Origin: Streptomyces sp. ST2-7A
Lineage (GTDB): Bacteria > Actinomycetota > Actinomycetes > Streptomycetales > Streptomycetaceae
NCBI RefSeq assembly: GCF_021390475.1
Contig: NZ_JAJUWS010000007.1
Location: 62,001-126,000, forward strand
Reading direction: 5' to 3'
DNA: 64,000 nucleotides
In this document: piece after piece, positions 8,017 to 15,958 of the stretch
How positions within the stretch are numbered: position 1 is the first letter of the stretch
How the letters are laid out: the number at the start of each line of letters is the position of its first letter
The notes under the pieces: model-generated
What the model saw: the letters and a program-made list of their open reading frames with translations, nothing else
What the model was told of the DNA's origin: nothing
Databases searched by the model: none
Position numbers and translations under genes: made by a program

Positions 8017-8052
8017 TTAAGCCGAGAGTGACGACTTGTGCCACACCGTCAC
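8017..8052 (-). pseudogene. 11-codon remnant resembling the start of a DUF397 protein
   Basis: A GTG at 8052 overlaps the stop of XRE regulator 3 (GTGA) and opens a reading frame VTVWHKSSLSA followed at once by TAA. Streptomyces XRE regulators are commonly followed by a coupled DUF397 gene whose product begins W-x-KSS-x-S. The match in position, coupling and first residues suggests a truncated DUF397 gene. It is very short, so it could also be a real coupled micropeptide or chance. Confidence 0.4.
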
Positions 8053-9218
8053 GTGGGTAGATGGACTCTCTGTGTCAACTGACGCATTTCGGGGGTCAGT
8101 TTGCGGCGACGCTCGGTCATCGCCTGCACGATATCCCTGGCATACCGCTGGTGCCCGAGCCACTGGGGTGCGTCCCGCTCGACCCGCAGCAGGGTCTCCG
8201 TCGCCTCCCCGTACCGTCGGGTGCGGATCTGGGCGTGTGCCACGTCCAGGAGATGACGGTTCCGACTGTTCACCGTGGGGGCCAGTCGTAGAGCGCCGAT
8301 GCGGTCGGCCAGGCGCAGCACCTCGTCCGGGCGGTCCTCCACCATGGCCCGTTCCGCCCGCTGCATGGCCACCGTCACCGAGGAGAATCCCCGGTAGAAC
8401 CCGGCCGTTCGCGCTTCCTCGGCTCCGCCCGGCCGCATCATCGCTCCCGCTGCGGTGGCCAGACGGAGGGCGTGTTGCGCGTCGTCGGAACGACTGTCCC
8501 GGGCGGCTGTCGCGGCCACCCGGAGCAACATCGCTCCCCACGCGGAGAGTTCTCCGTTGGTGGCGGTGGACAGGCGCGGTTCCAACTCCACGGCCCACCG
8601 GGCGGCCAGATCGGAGGCTTCCTCCAATCGCCCGCTGCGCAACAGAAGCCAGCAGCGGTTGTTCGCGAGTGAGGCGCCGTGGAGGGTGTCGGGCACCAGG
8701 CGGTCGGCGCGGTCGAAGGCCGTGGACGCGGTTTCGTACAGGCGGATTTGCGTCATCAGCCGCCCGGTGAGTTGCAGGACGCGCATCTGCAAGGAGGTGT
8801 CGGCGAGGGCTGTGGAGTCGCGTACCAGGGCGGGGAGGAGAGTCGCCAGGTCCGTGAACCGGCCGCGCACGTAGAGATCCACGGCGGAGTTCAGGCCCGT
8901 GCTCACCCCGGCGGGTGTGGGTTCTTCCTCGATGTCTCCAGGGCTCGGTGCGGTCACGGTGGCCACCAACTCCGCCCACAGGTCGTGATCAACCGGCGGT
9001 GCGCTCTCCCGGGGTTCCGTGGCGAGGAGTCGAGTGGTGGGGATATCGAGCGCGGAGGCCAGCCGGCGTGCGGTTTCCAACCTGCTTTCCCGACTGCCCT
9101 GCTCGATCTTCCGGATCATGGAGAGGGACACGCCGGACCGGGCGGCGAGGTCGTGTTGGGTGATGCCGGCCAGTTTGCGAGCTTTCCGCAGGCGGTCCCC
9201 GAAGGTGTGTCCTGGCAT
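8049..9218 (-). CDS. XRE-family regulator with TPR-like C-terminal region (regulator 3)
   Basis: A 389-residue protein starting MPGHTFGDRLRKARKLAG. An XRE helix-turn-helix covers residues about 6-62 (GITQHDLAARSGVSLSMIRKIEQG); the remainder is helical with TPR character, ending RYARDIVQAMTERRRKLTP. It is the clear paralogue of regulator 2. The ATG at 9218 is preceded by GGAGA; a TACCGT box on the minus strand lies about 45 bp upstream. CRISPR leader 3 begins about 245 bp upstream on the opposite strand. Downstream are the DUF397-like remnant and four coupled small genes. Likely binds DNA near its own promoter, hence possibly near leader 3; that is inference. Confidence 0.85.
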   Translation of the reverse strand: MPGHTFGDRLRKARKLAGITQHDLAARSGVSLSMIRKIEQGSRESRLETARRLASALDIPTTRLLATEPRESAPPVDHDLWAELVATVTAPSPGDIEEEPTPAGVSTGLNSAVDLYVRGRFTDLATLLPALVRDSTALADTSLQMRVLQLTGRLMTQIRLYETASTAFDRADRLVPDTLHGASLANNRCWLLLRSGRLEEASDLAARWAVELEPRLSTATNGELSAWGAMLLRVAATAARDSRSDDAQHALRLATAAGAMMRPGGAEEARTAGFYRGFSSVTVAMQRAERAMVEDRPDEVLRLADRIGALRLAPTVNSRNRHLLDVAHAQIRTRRYGEATETLLRVERDAPQWLGHQRYARDIVQAMTERRRKLTPEMRQLTQRVHLPT

Positions 9219-9461
9219 GGGCGTATGTCTCCGTTTTCCCCGTTTCGGCCGTCTCGTGCAGGACGGTACTGCCTTTCGGGTGGGAAGGGGAGAGCGCCTG
9301 GGCATCGCTGCCCAGGCGATGGGCCAAGATGCTTGGGGTCGAGTGAAGCCCGTTGAAATGAAAGTGCGTTGGCTAGGTGGCTCATCCAGCTCTGCTTGGG
9401 AGCAGTGGCTTCCTCGGACAGAACGCCGTGCGAGCCGCCGGCTATCGACGTACGCTGGCGG

Positions 9462-9575
9462 CCCGGATTTCAGCGACTCTCCGGGGTTTCGTGCGCTACC
9501 GGAGGTCTGCTGAAAAATCGGCTGTCGAGACGGGGGGCTCGACTGTGCCTGACCTGGACCTTCACAATGGGGACG
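9462..9575 (+). promoter_or_regulatory. CRISPR leader 3, with 4 extra bases at the leader-repeat junction
   Basis: Inverted-repeat arms are at 9468-9484 and 9499-9515. The -35-like TCGACT is at 9539-9544 and the -10 CACAAT at 9563-9568 with the same 18-nt spacer. Unlike leaders 1 and 2, where three bases separate CACAAT from the first repeat, here seven do (GGGGACG). Confidence 0.72.
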
Positions 9576-9806
9576 GTCCTCACCACCCCTATGAGGGGTA
9601 CCAACGTCGATCTCCACTCTGTGATCAGCGCGTCCCGTGATCGGTCCTCACCACCCCTATGAGGGGTACCAACGACAGCGCCCGGGTGAGTACGGCGTCC
9701 GCCTCGGTGGTCCTCATCACCCCTATGAGGGGTACCAACATCAGGTCCGCGACCACGTGCATGGTCGCACCGACCGGCCCTCCTCACCCCTGTGAGGGGT
9801 GCCGAC
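9576..9806 (+). CRISPR. CRISPR array 3, short: 3 full repeats plus a degenerate terminal repeat
   Basis: Repeats start at 9576, 9644 and 9710, with a degenerate one at about 9781-9806. Spacers are 38, 36 and about 40 nt. The repeat carries TATG in the loop and ends GGGGTACCAAC. The two leader-proximal copies read GTCCTCACC where the third reads GTCCTCATC as in arrays 1 and 2. Since new repeats are copied from the first repeat, this pattern fits a mutation in the first repeat followed by at least one acquisition. Confidence 0.93.
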
Positions 9807-9843
9807 CACCCGGCCAGGAGGCCGGCGACCAGTCGGTGGGGCG

Positions 9844-12072
9844 TCAGTCGGCGGGGCTGGGGGGCGGGGTGCCGTTGAGGCGGGCCGGAGCGGAGCCGTT
9901 GCCGCTCGGTGGAGGGAGGTCGGCGGACCGCACGGGTTCCCCGGGAAGGTCGCCCGGCCGCGCCGCCGACGAGGTCCCGGCCGCCCCGGCCGCCACGGCG
10001 GCCCCCGCCGCCGGGCGGGCGGGTTCGCCGAGTTCGAACCAGGTGGTCTTGCCGTCGCCGCGCGGGTCCACGCCCCAGGCGTCGGAGAGGCACTCCATCA
10101 GCACCAGCCCCCGCCCCGAGGAGGCCAGTTCGCCGGGTTCGCGCCGGTGCGGCAGTTCGTCGCTGGTGTCGGTGACCTCCACCCGCAGCAGCCGTTCGCC
10201 CATCGGCCCGCTCAGTTCGGCGACCACTATGGCGTCGCTGTCGGTGTGCACGAGGACGTTGGCCAGCATCTCCGAGAGCATGAGCACCGCGCCGTCCACC
10301 TGTTCGGGGTCGGACCAGTCGCGCAGCAGGCCGGCGAGTTGCCGGCGGGCCTCGGCGATGCGGGCCGGTTCGGCCTGGTCGACGCAGAGCACGGTGCGGC
10401 GCAGCGAGGCCGAACCCACCGGGGCGGGGCGGCGCAGCAGGACCAGGGCGATGTCGTCCTCGCGGCGGTCGGTGAGCGGCCCGGTCAGCCGGTGGGAGGG
10501 CGGGCCGTGGACGGCGGCGACGATGGAGTCGGCGAATTTCTCGAGGTCGTCGGCGGGTTGGTTCTCCAGCACCGCCCGCAGGCGTATCCATCCGGTGTGC
10601 AGGTCGTGGCCGCCGGTCTCCAGCAGGCCGTCGGTGCACATCAGGAGCACTTCCTCCGGTTGGAGGGAGATGCGGGTGGTGGGGTAGGCCCACTCGTCGA
10701 GGACGCCCAGCGGCGGCCCACCGGCGGTGGGCCGCAGGGTGGTGGTGCCGTCGGGTAGTCGGACGGCGAGGTCGGGGTGTCCGGCGCGGACGACGTCGAG
10801 GGTGCCGGTGCGCGGGTCGGCCTCCAGGTAGAGGCAGGTGGCGAAGCGGGGGTCGGTTCCGTTGACGAGCCCGGCGAGGAAGCGGGAGGCGCGGGAGAGG
10901 ACGGCGTCGGGGCGGTGGCCCTCGGAGGCGTAGGCGCGCAGCGCGATGCGCAGTTGCGCCATGATCGCCGCCGCTCGTACGTCGTGGCCCTGGACATCGC
11001 CGATGACCAGGGCGATCCGGCCCGATGGCAGGGGGATGACGTCGTACCAGTCGCCCCCGATCCGGAGGCCGCCGCCGGTGGGGACGTAGCGGGTGGTGAT
11101 CTGCACACCGGGGACCTCGGGATTGCCGAGGGGGGCCATGGTGTGTTGGAGGTCGGCGGACAGTTCCCGCTCGGACTCCAGGGTGTGGGTCCGGGCGAGA
11201 GCCTGCGCGAGCATGCGTGCCACGGTGGTCAGTACCGATCGTTCGTCGGGGGTGAAGGCGACCCGCTGGGGGAAGCCCGCGAGCCAGGCGCCCATGGTTC
11301 GGCCGCCGTCGATGAGCGGGAGGTAGGCCCAGGATTTGCGGCCGAAGCCGCGCACGACCTGCCAGGCCTCGGGGAACCTTCGTTCGTATTCGGCGGGGGA
11401 GTGGATGTAGAGGGCGCGGCCGGTGCGGATGGCCTCGGCGGCGGGGTAGTTCGAGCCGACGGTGAGTCGGAAGAGGCGTTTGACGCGGGCCTCGTCCTCG
11501 GGGGTGTTCACGGGGTAGCCGTGGTACTTGAGGACGCGCAGGCGTTCGCCGTCCGTGCCGAAGACGACCAGGCCGTTGGGGGTGAAGCCGGGCAGGGAGA
11601 GGCGGCCGGCGACGCGCAGCACCTCGCCGGTGGTGCGGGCCTCGGCCAGGGCGCGGCCGGCGTCGAGGAGGAACGCCTCGCGGGAGAGCCGCCAGTCGCC
11701 GGAGCAGCGGCTCTGTTCCGGGATGTCGTCGTCGATCTCCTCGAACAGGCCGTGCAGGGCGAAGTCGGTGCCGTCGCCGAACGAGTGCAGTCGGGTGCGC
11801 ACGGTGCGGCGGACGCGGCCGCTGCGGTCGAGCACCCGCAGGCGGGTCACGGTGGGACGGTTCTCGGTGGCGGCCATGCCGGCGACCCGGTGCAGGTCGA
11901 TCCAGTCCTCCACGTGCACGCGGGCGCGCATGGCGGATTCGCTGAGGGTGGTGGGACGGGCGGGGAGCCCCATCAACCGGGCCGCGATGGTGTCCAGGAC
12001 GACCACGCCCGTGGCGTGATCCCATTGCCACAGGCCGGTTTCCACGTGGGCCAGCACGTCGTCGGAACGCAT
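9844..12072 (-). CDS. SpoIIE-family PP2C phosphatase with PAS, GAF and RsbW-like ATPase domains
   Basis: A 742-residue soluble protein. Domain order by motif: PAS-like (about 5-110, [15 protein letters not shown]), GAF-like (about 130-305), a PP2C/SpoIIE phosphatase core (about 315-545, with [16 protein letters not shown] and the closing DDIALVLL), and a HATPase_c domain of the anti-sigma-factor type (about 555-690, [13 protein letters not shown] and SGRGLVLME). The last 50 residues are Pro/Gly/Ala-rich. Such proteins control partner-switching by dephosphorylating anti-anti-sigma factors, and the ATPase part may act as a kinase; the partner is not encoded nearby. Start at 12072 (MRSDDVL) is favoured by a GGTGAG upstream; an ATG four codons earlier at 12084 is possible. 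Confidence 0.9.
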   Translation of the reverse strand: MRSDDVLAHVETGLWQWDHATGVVVLDTIAARLMGLPARPTTLSESAMRARVHVEDWIDLHRVAGMAATENRPTVTRLRVLDRSGRVRRTVRTRLHSFGDGTDFALHGLFEEIDDDIPEQSRCSGDWRLSREAFLLDAGRALAEARTTGEVLRVAGRLSLPGFTPNGLVVFGTDGERLRVLKYHGYPVNTPEDEARVKRLFRLTVGSNYPAAEAIRTGRALYIHSPAEYERRFPEAWQVVRGFGRKSWAYLPLIDGGRTMGAWLAGFPQRVAFTPDERSVLTTVARMLAQALARTHTLESERELSADLQHTMAPLGNPEVPGVQITTRYVPTGGGLRIGGDWYDVIPLPSGRIALVIGDVQGHDVRAAAIMAQLRIALRAYASEGHRPDAVLSRASRFLAGLVNGTDPRFATCLYLEADPRTGTLDVVRAGHPDLAVRLPDGTTTLRPTAGGPPLGVLDEWAYPTTRISLQPEEVLLMCTDGLLETGGHDLHTGWIRLRAVLENQPADDLEKFADSIVAAVHGPPSHRLTGPLTDRREDDIALVLLRRPAPVGSASLRRTVLCVDQAEPARIAEARRQLAGLLRDWSDPEQVDGAVLMLSEMLANVLVHTDSDAIVVAELSGPMGERLLRVEVTDTSDELPHRREPGELASSGRGLVLMECLSDAWGVDPRGDGKTTWFELGEPARPAAGAAVAAGAAGTSSAARPGDLPGEPVRSADLPPPSGNGSAPARLNGTPPPSPAD

Positions 12073-12589
12073 TTGTCTCACCATATGCACACATTCGGGC
12101 GATCGGCGAGTAGCGGGAGGCGGAAAACGGGGTAAGAATTTCGGCCGGCCCGGCGCCGGGCCGGCCGTCCGATGGGGGCGGCGGGGCCGGTGGGATGCCC
12201 CGGCGGGCCGTGGACGCGTCGCGTCGGGAGACCCGTTCCCCGCGGTGCCCGTGGCCCGCCGTCGCGGTGCCCCACGATCCCGTTCCGCGCCGTCGTGGGG
12301 CTTTCCCCGCGCCGTCGCGGTGCCCGTGGCTCGCCGTCGCGCTGCTCTCACGCCTCCCGCCTCCCGCCCCGGTGCCGTGCCCGGGCGGTCCCCGGGCGGT
12401 CCCGCGCCCCGCCCGGCAACACTCCCGGGCCGCGCCCCCGCCGCCCGGTCGGCCACCCACCCACCCGCCCATACGGGCGGTAGTCTGAGGTGTCCACCAT
12501 CCGGCCGGACCGCGACAGCGCGGCCGTGCCCCGCGGACCGGCCCGCCCGGTCGGTCCCGACGCCCCCGACGACTTGGATTGAGCGAGCG
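12073..12589. other. Divergent intergenic region before aspS
   Basis: No gene is seen. The region is extremely C/G-rich and contains imperfect direct repeats of GCCGTCGCGGTGCCC around 12258-12272 and 12312-12326, with a partial third copy near 12333. A TAGTCT hexamer at 12481-12486 could be the aspS -10 box. Promoters for the divergent phosphatase gene must also lie here. Confidence 0.4.
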
Positions 12590-14383
12590 ATGCATCGGTA
12601 CCGGTCCCACACCTGCGGCGAGCTGCGACCCGCGGACATCGGCACGGATGTCCGGCTGTCCGGCTGGCTGCACAATCGCCGGAACCTGGGCGGCATCCTC
12701 TTCATCGACCTGCGCGACCACCACGGCGTCACCCAGCTCGTGGTCCGCCCCGGCACCGAGGCGGGCGAACTGCTCGGCTCGCTCTCCAAGGAGACCGTCG
12801 TGCGGGTGGACGGCCGGGTCGTGGCCCGCGGCGAGGAGAACGTCAACCCCGAGCTGCCCACCGGCGAGATCGAGGTGGAGATCGGCGGTGAGTCGGCCGG
12901 CGGGGTCGAGGTGCTGGGCGGTTCCGACCAGATCCCGTTCACCATCAACGCCGAGGACGGCGTGAACGAGGAGCTGCGGCTGGAGTACCGCTTCCTGGAC
13001 CTGCGCCGGGAGCGGATGCACCGCAACATCATGCTGCGCTCGGCCGTGATCTCCGCGATCCGGCAGAAGATGACCGCGCAGGGCTTCAACGAGATGGCCA
13101 CCCCGATCCTGTCCGCGACCTCCCCCGAGGGCGCGCGCGACTTCCTGGTGCCCTCCCGCCTGCACGCCGGCCGCTTCTACGCGCTGCCGCAGGCTCCGCA
13201 GCAGTTCAAACAGCTGCTGATGATCGCCGGCTTCGACCGGTACTTCCAGATCGCGCCCTGCTTCCGCGACGAGGACGCCCGCGCCGACCGCTCGCCGGGC
13301 GAGTTCTACCAGCTCGACGTGGAGATGAGCTTCGTCGAGCAGGAGGACGTCTTCCGGGTCATCGAGAAGGTGATGACCGAGCTGTTCGAGGAGTTCGGTG
13401 GCGGGCGCCACGTCACCTCGCCGTTCCCCCGCATCCCGTTCCGCGAGGCGATGCTGAAGTACGGCTCGGACAAGCCGGACCTGCGGGCGAAGCTGGAGCT
13501 GACCGACGTCACCGAGGTCTTCGCGCACTCGGACTTCAAGGCGTTCGCGGGCAAGCACGTGCGCGCCCTGGCCGTCCCGGACACCGAGGCGCTGCCGCGG
13601 AAGTTCTTCGACCAGCTGGGCGACTTCGCCGTCGAGCAGGGCGCCAAGGGCCTGGCCTGGGTGCGGGTGGCGGAGAAGGACGGCGCGATCTCGCTGACCG
13701 GCCCGATCGCCAAGTTCCTCACCGAGGAGAACACCAAGGCGCTGCTGGAGGCGCTGGGCGCGGGCCCGGGTCACGCGATCTTCTTCGGCGCCGGTGATTT
13801 CGACGAGGTCTCCCGGATCATGGGCGCCGTCCGGGTGGAGGCCGCCAAGCGGGCCGGCCACTTCGAGGAGAACGTCTTCCGGTTCTGCTGGATCGTGGAC
13901 TTCCCGATGTTCGAGAAGAACGAGGACACCGGGGCGATCGAGTTCTCGCACAACCCGTTCTCCATGCCGCAGGGCGGCCTGGAGGCCCTGGACACCAAGG
14001 ACCCGCTGGACGTCCTGGCCTGGCAGTACGACATCGTCTGCAACGGCGTGGAGCTGTCCTCGGGCGCCATCCGGAACCACGAGCCGGAGATCATGTACCG
14101 GGCGTTCGAGATCGCCGGGTACTCCAAGGAGGACGTGGAGCGTGAGTTCGGCGGCATGCTGCGGGCCTTCCGCTTCGGCGCCCCGCCGCACGGCGGGATC
14201 GCGCCGGGCGTGGACCGGATCGTCATGCTGCTGGCGGACGAGCCGAACATCCGCGAGACCATCGCCTTCCCGCTCAACGGCAACGCGCAGGACCTGCTGA
14301 TGGGCGCGCCGAGCGAGGTGGACGACAAGCGGCTGCGCGAGCTGCACCTGGCGCTGCGCAAGCAGCCGAAGGCGCAGGACTGA
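12590..14383 (+). CDS. aspS: Aspartyl-tRNA synthetase
   Basis: A 597-residue class II synthetase that charges tRNA-Asp in the cytoplasm. The N-terminal OB fold (about 1-110) binds the anticodon ([15 protein letters not shown]). Class II motif 2 is seen at [19 protein letters not shown] (from about residue 224), the bacterial insertion (GAD) domain spans about 285-420, and motif 3 is [14 protein letters not shown] (from about 537). Length agrees with bacterial AspRS. The ATG at 12590 ([12 protein letters not shown]) matches the family N-terminus. Monocistronic: a strong hairpin follows the stop. Very confident. Confidence 0.98.
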   Translation: MHRYRSHTCGELRPADIGTDVRLSGWLHNRRNLGGILFIDLRDHHGVTQLVVRPGTEAGELLGSLSKETVVRVDGRVVARGEENVNPELPTGEIEVEIGGESAGGVEVLGGSDQIPFTINAEDGVNEELRLEYRFLDLRRERMHRNIMLRSAVISAIRQKMTAQGFNEMATPILSATSPEGARDFLVPSRLHAGRFYALPQAPQQFKQLLMIAGFDRYFQIAPCFRDEDARADRSPGEFYQLDVEMSFVEQEDVFRVIEKVMTELFEEFGGGRHVTSPFPRIPFREAMLKYGSDKPDLRAKLELTDVTEVFAHSDFKAFAGKHVRALAVPDTEALPRKFFDQLGDFAVEQGAKGLAWVRVAEKDGAISLTGPIAKFLTEENTKALLEALGAGPGHAIFFGAGDFDEVSRIMGAVRVEAAKRAGHFEENVFRFCWIVDFPMFEKNEDTGAIEFSHNPFSMPQGGLEALDTKDPLDVLAWQYDIVCNGVELSSGAIRNHEPEIMYRAFEIAGYSKEDVEREFGGMLRAFRFGAPPHGGIAPGVDRIVMLLADEPNIRETIAFPLNGNAQDLLMGAPSEVDDKRLRELHLALRKQPKAQD

Positions 14384-14403
14384 CGGCCGGACCGGTTTTC
14401 CGT

Positions 14404-14439
14404 CGCCCCTCGGCGCCCGTGGACGGGCGCCGAGGGGCG
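14404..14439 (+). terminator. Hairpin terminator after aspS
   Basis: A perfect 16-bp stem (CGCCCCTCGGCGCCCG and its complement) with a four-base loop starts 20 bp after the aspS stop. There is no T-run, as is usual in actinobacteria. Confidence 0.8.
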
Positions 14440-14881
14440 ATGTCGTTCCGGGGGCCTTCCCGGGGTCTTCCGGTCTGCCTTCCGGCCTGCGTTCCGGAAC
14501 CGGTCCCCGAGGCGTGACGAAGGCAGGTGCCCGCCGGCCGGTTCCTCCGGGCGGGTGGGTGATGTTTCCGGCCGGTTGGTTTGCCTGCCATTCCGGCGGG
14601 GAAGTCCGTTCACTGTCACGGCATGGCGCGCAAGCGGAGCGTGACGGGAGGGTCGGGATGCGGGCATTCCCGGTGGTCGCCCGCGAGCAGGGGGTGGACC
14701 GGGGGCGCATGGGAAGCGCGAGTGCGCCCCGACAGGTGTCCACGCGTTCCCGGTGATCGTGCGTGATTCCCTCGGATGAGGCGGTCCTCGTCGGCCGTTT
14801 CTCCCATAGTTCGGTGCACTCCCGGCGGAAACGGTGAGCGCGAGGTTGCGCTCCGCGTCGGGGGATGAGGGGGAATCCCGC
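14440..14881. other. Intergenic region before the cyclase-like gene
   Basis: No convincing gene. Composition is a little less GC-rich than its flanks in places. A CATAGT hexamer near 14806 could be a -10 box for the downstream two-gene unit. Nothing else recognised. Confidence 0.35.
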
Positions 14882-15958
14882 GTGGACCTCACACCACAGC
14901 ACCATCTGATCGTCATCATCGACATCGTCGGTTCCGGCCGGCGCACGGACCCCGACCAGTCCTGGCTGCGCGACCGGCTCTACGCCATGACCGACCGCGC
15001 GCTGCGGACGGCCGGCATCGAGGGGGAGGAGAGCGAGGACCGGGGGGACGGCATCCTGGTCCTGTTGCCGGGCGGCGTGCCCAAGACCGCACTGCTCGGC
15101 CCGTTCGTCGACGCCCTCGACGCCGAACTGCGCGCCCATGCCCGGCTGTACCGTACGGGCCCCCGCGCCCTGCGACTGCGGGCCTCCCTCCACGCCGGGG
15201 AGGTCGCCCGGGACGAGCGGGGCTGGGTGGGAGCCGACCTGAACGCGGCCTTCCGCATGGTGGACCTGCCCGCCCTGCGCGACACCCTGGAGACCGCCGA
15301 GCGCGCCGTGCTGGCGCTGGCCGTCTCCGACCTGCTGTACCGGGCGATCGTCCGGCACGACCACCCGGGCATCGAGCCCACCGAGTACCGGGACGTCCCG
15401 TTCTCCGCGAAGGAGATCAGTGGGGAGCGGCTGTGGATCCGGGTCCCCGGCTACTACGAGCCGCCTGGCCTGCCGACCCCGGAGGCGTCGGATTCGGATC
15501 CGGCCGGGGCCGCCCGGGAGGCACGGAGGACCGCCCCCGCCGAGGGTCCCCCCTTCGACCCGGCTCCCGGCAACAGCGGTATCGGCACGGTGCACGGGGG
15601 CATCAGCGGGGGCGCCGTCGGCGTCAACAACGGTGAGGTGCGTCAGCAGTGGATCGGCGCCATGGGCGCCGACACCGGGGAGGAGGCCGCGAACCTGCGG
15701 CGTGAGCTGGAACGGCTCCGCGTCGAGCTGAAGGAGGCGCTGGAGCGCCGCGAGATCGACGAGGAGACCCACCGGGAGGCGGGTGCCGAACTCGACGAGG
15801 CCGAGCGGCACGCGGAGGGTGCCGAGGCCCGACAGGAGCCGGCCCGGGGCCGGGTGCTGCGCGCGTTGCGCAAGCTCAAGGGACTGGTCGAGGACGTCGG
15901 CGGGCTCGCCGGCGCCGTCACCGCCCTGATCAACACCGTGCGGGGAGGTGCGGCGTGA
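14882..15958 (+). CDS. Class III cyclase-like protein with Gly/Asn motif and C-terminal coiled coil
   Basis: A 358-residue protein. Residues about 8-190 resemble a nucleotide-cyclase catalytic fold: IIDIVGSG at 12-19, EDRGDGILVLLP at 52-63 and a GADLNAAFRMVD strand at 117-128. Metal and base-binding residues cannot be assigned securely, so activity is uncertain. A disordered linker leads to a Gly/Asn motif at 230-259 (NSGIGTVHGGISGG, then VGVNNGEVRQQ) that is repeated in the next gene's product. Residues about 265-340 form a charged coiled coil (RRELERLRVELKEALERR). GTG at 14882 was chosen for the GAGGGGGA just upstream. The stop overlaps the next start. Resembles an effector or receptor of an actinobacterial conflict system; the cyclase label is moderate. 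Confidence 0.65.
   Translation: MDLTPQHHLIVIIDIVGSGRRTDPDQSWLRDRLYAMTDRALRTAGIEGEESEDRGDGILVLLPGGVPKTALLGPFVDALDAELRAHARLYRTGPRALRLRASLHAGEVARDERGWVGADLNAAFRMVDLPALRDTLETAERAVLALAVSDLLYRAIVRHDHPGIEPTEYRDVPFSAKEISGERLWIRVPGYYEPPGLPTPEASDSDPAGAAREARRTAPAEGPPFDPAPGNSGIGTVHGGISGGAVGVNNGEVRQQWIGAMGADTGEEAANLRRELERLRVELKEALERREIDEETHREAGAELDEAERHAEGAEARQEPARGRVLRALRKLKGLVEDVGGLAGAVTALINTVRGGAA

Noticed and set aside
1-9810. Subtype I-E CRISPR
   Set aside because: Repeats are 30 nt, end in AAC and lack the GTGATCC-type end of actinobacterial I-E repeats; only cas2 is visible, so I leave the subtype open.
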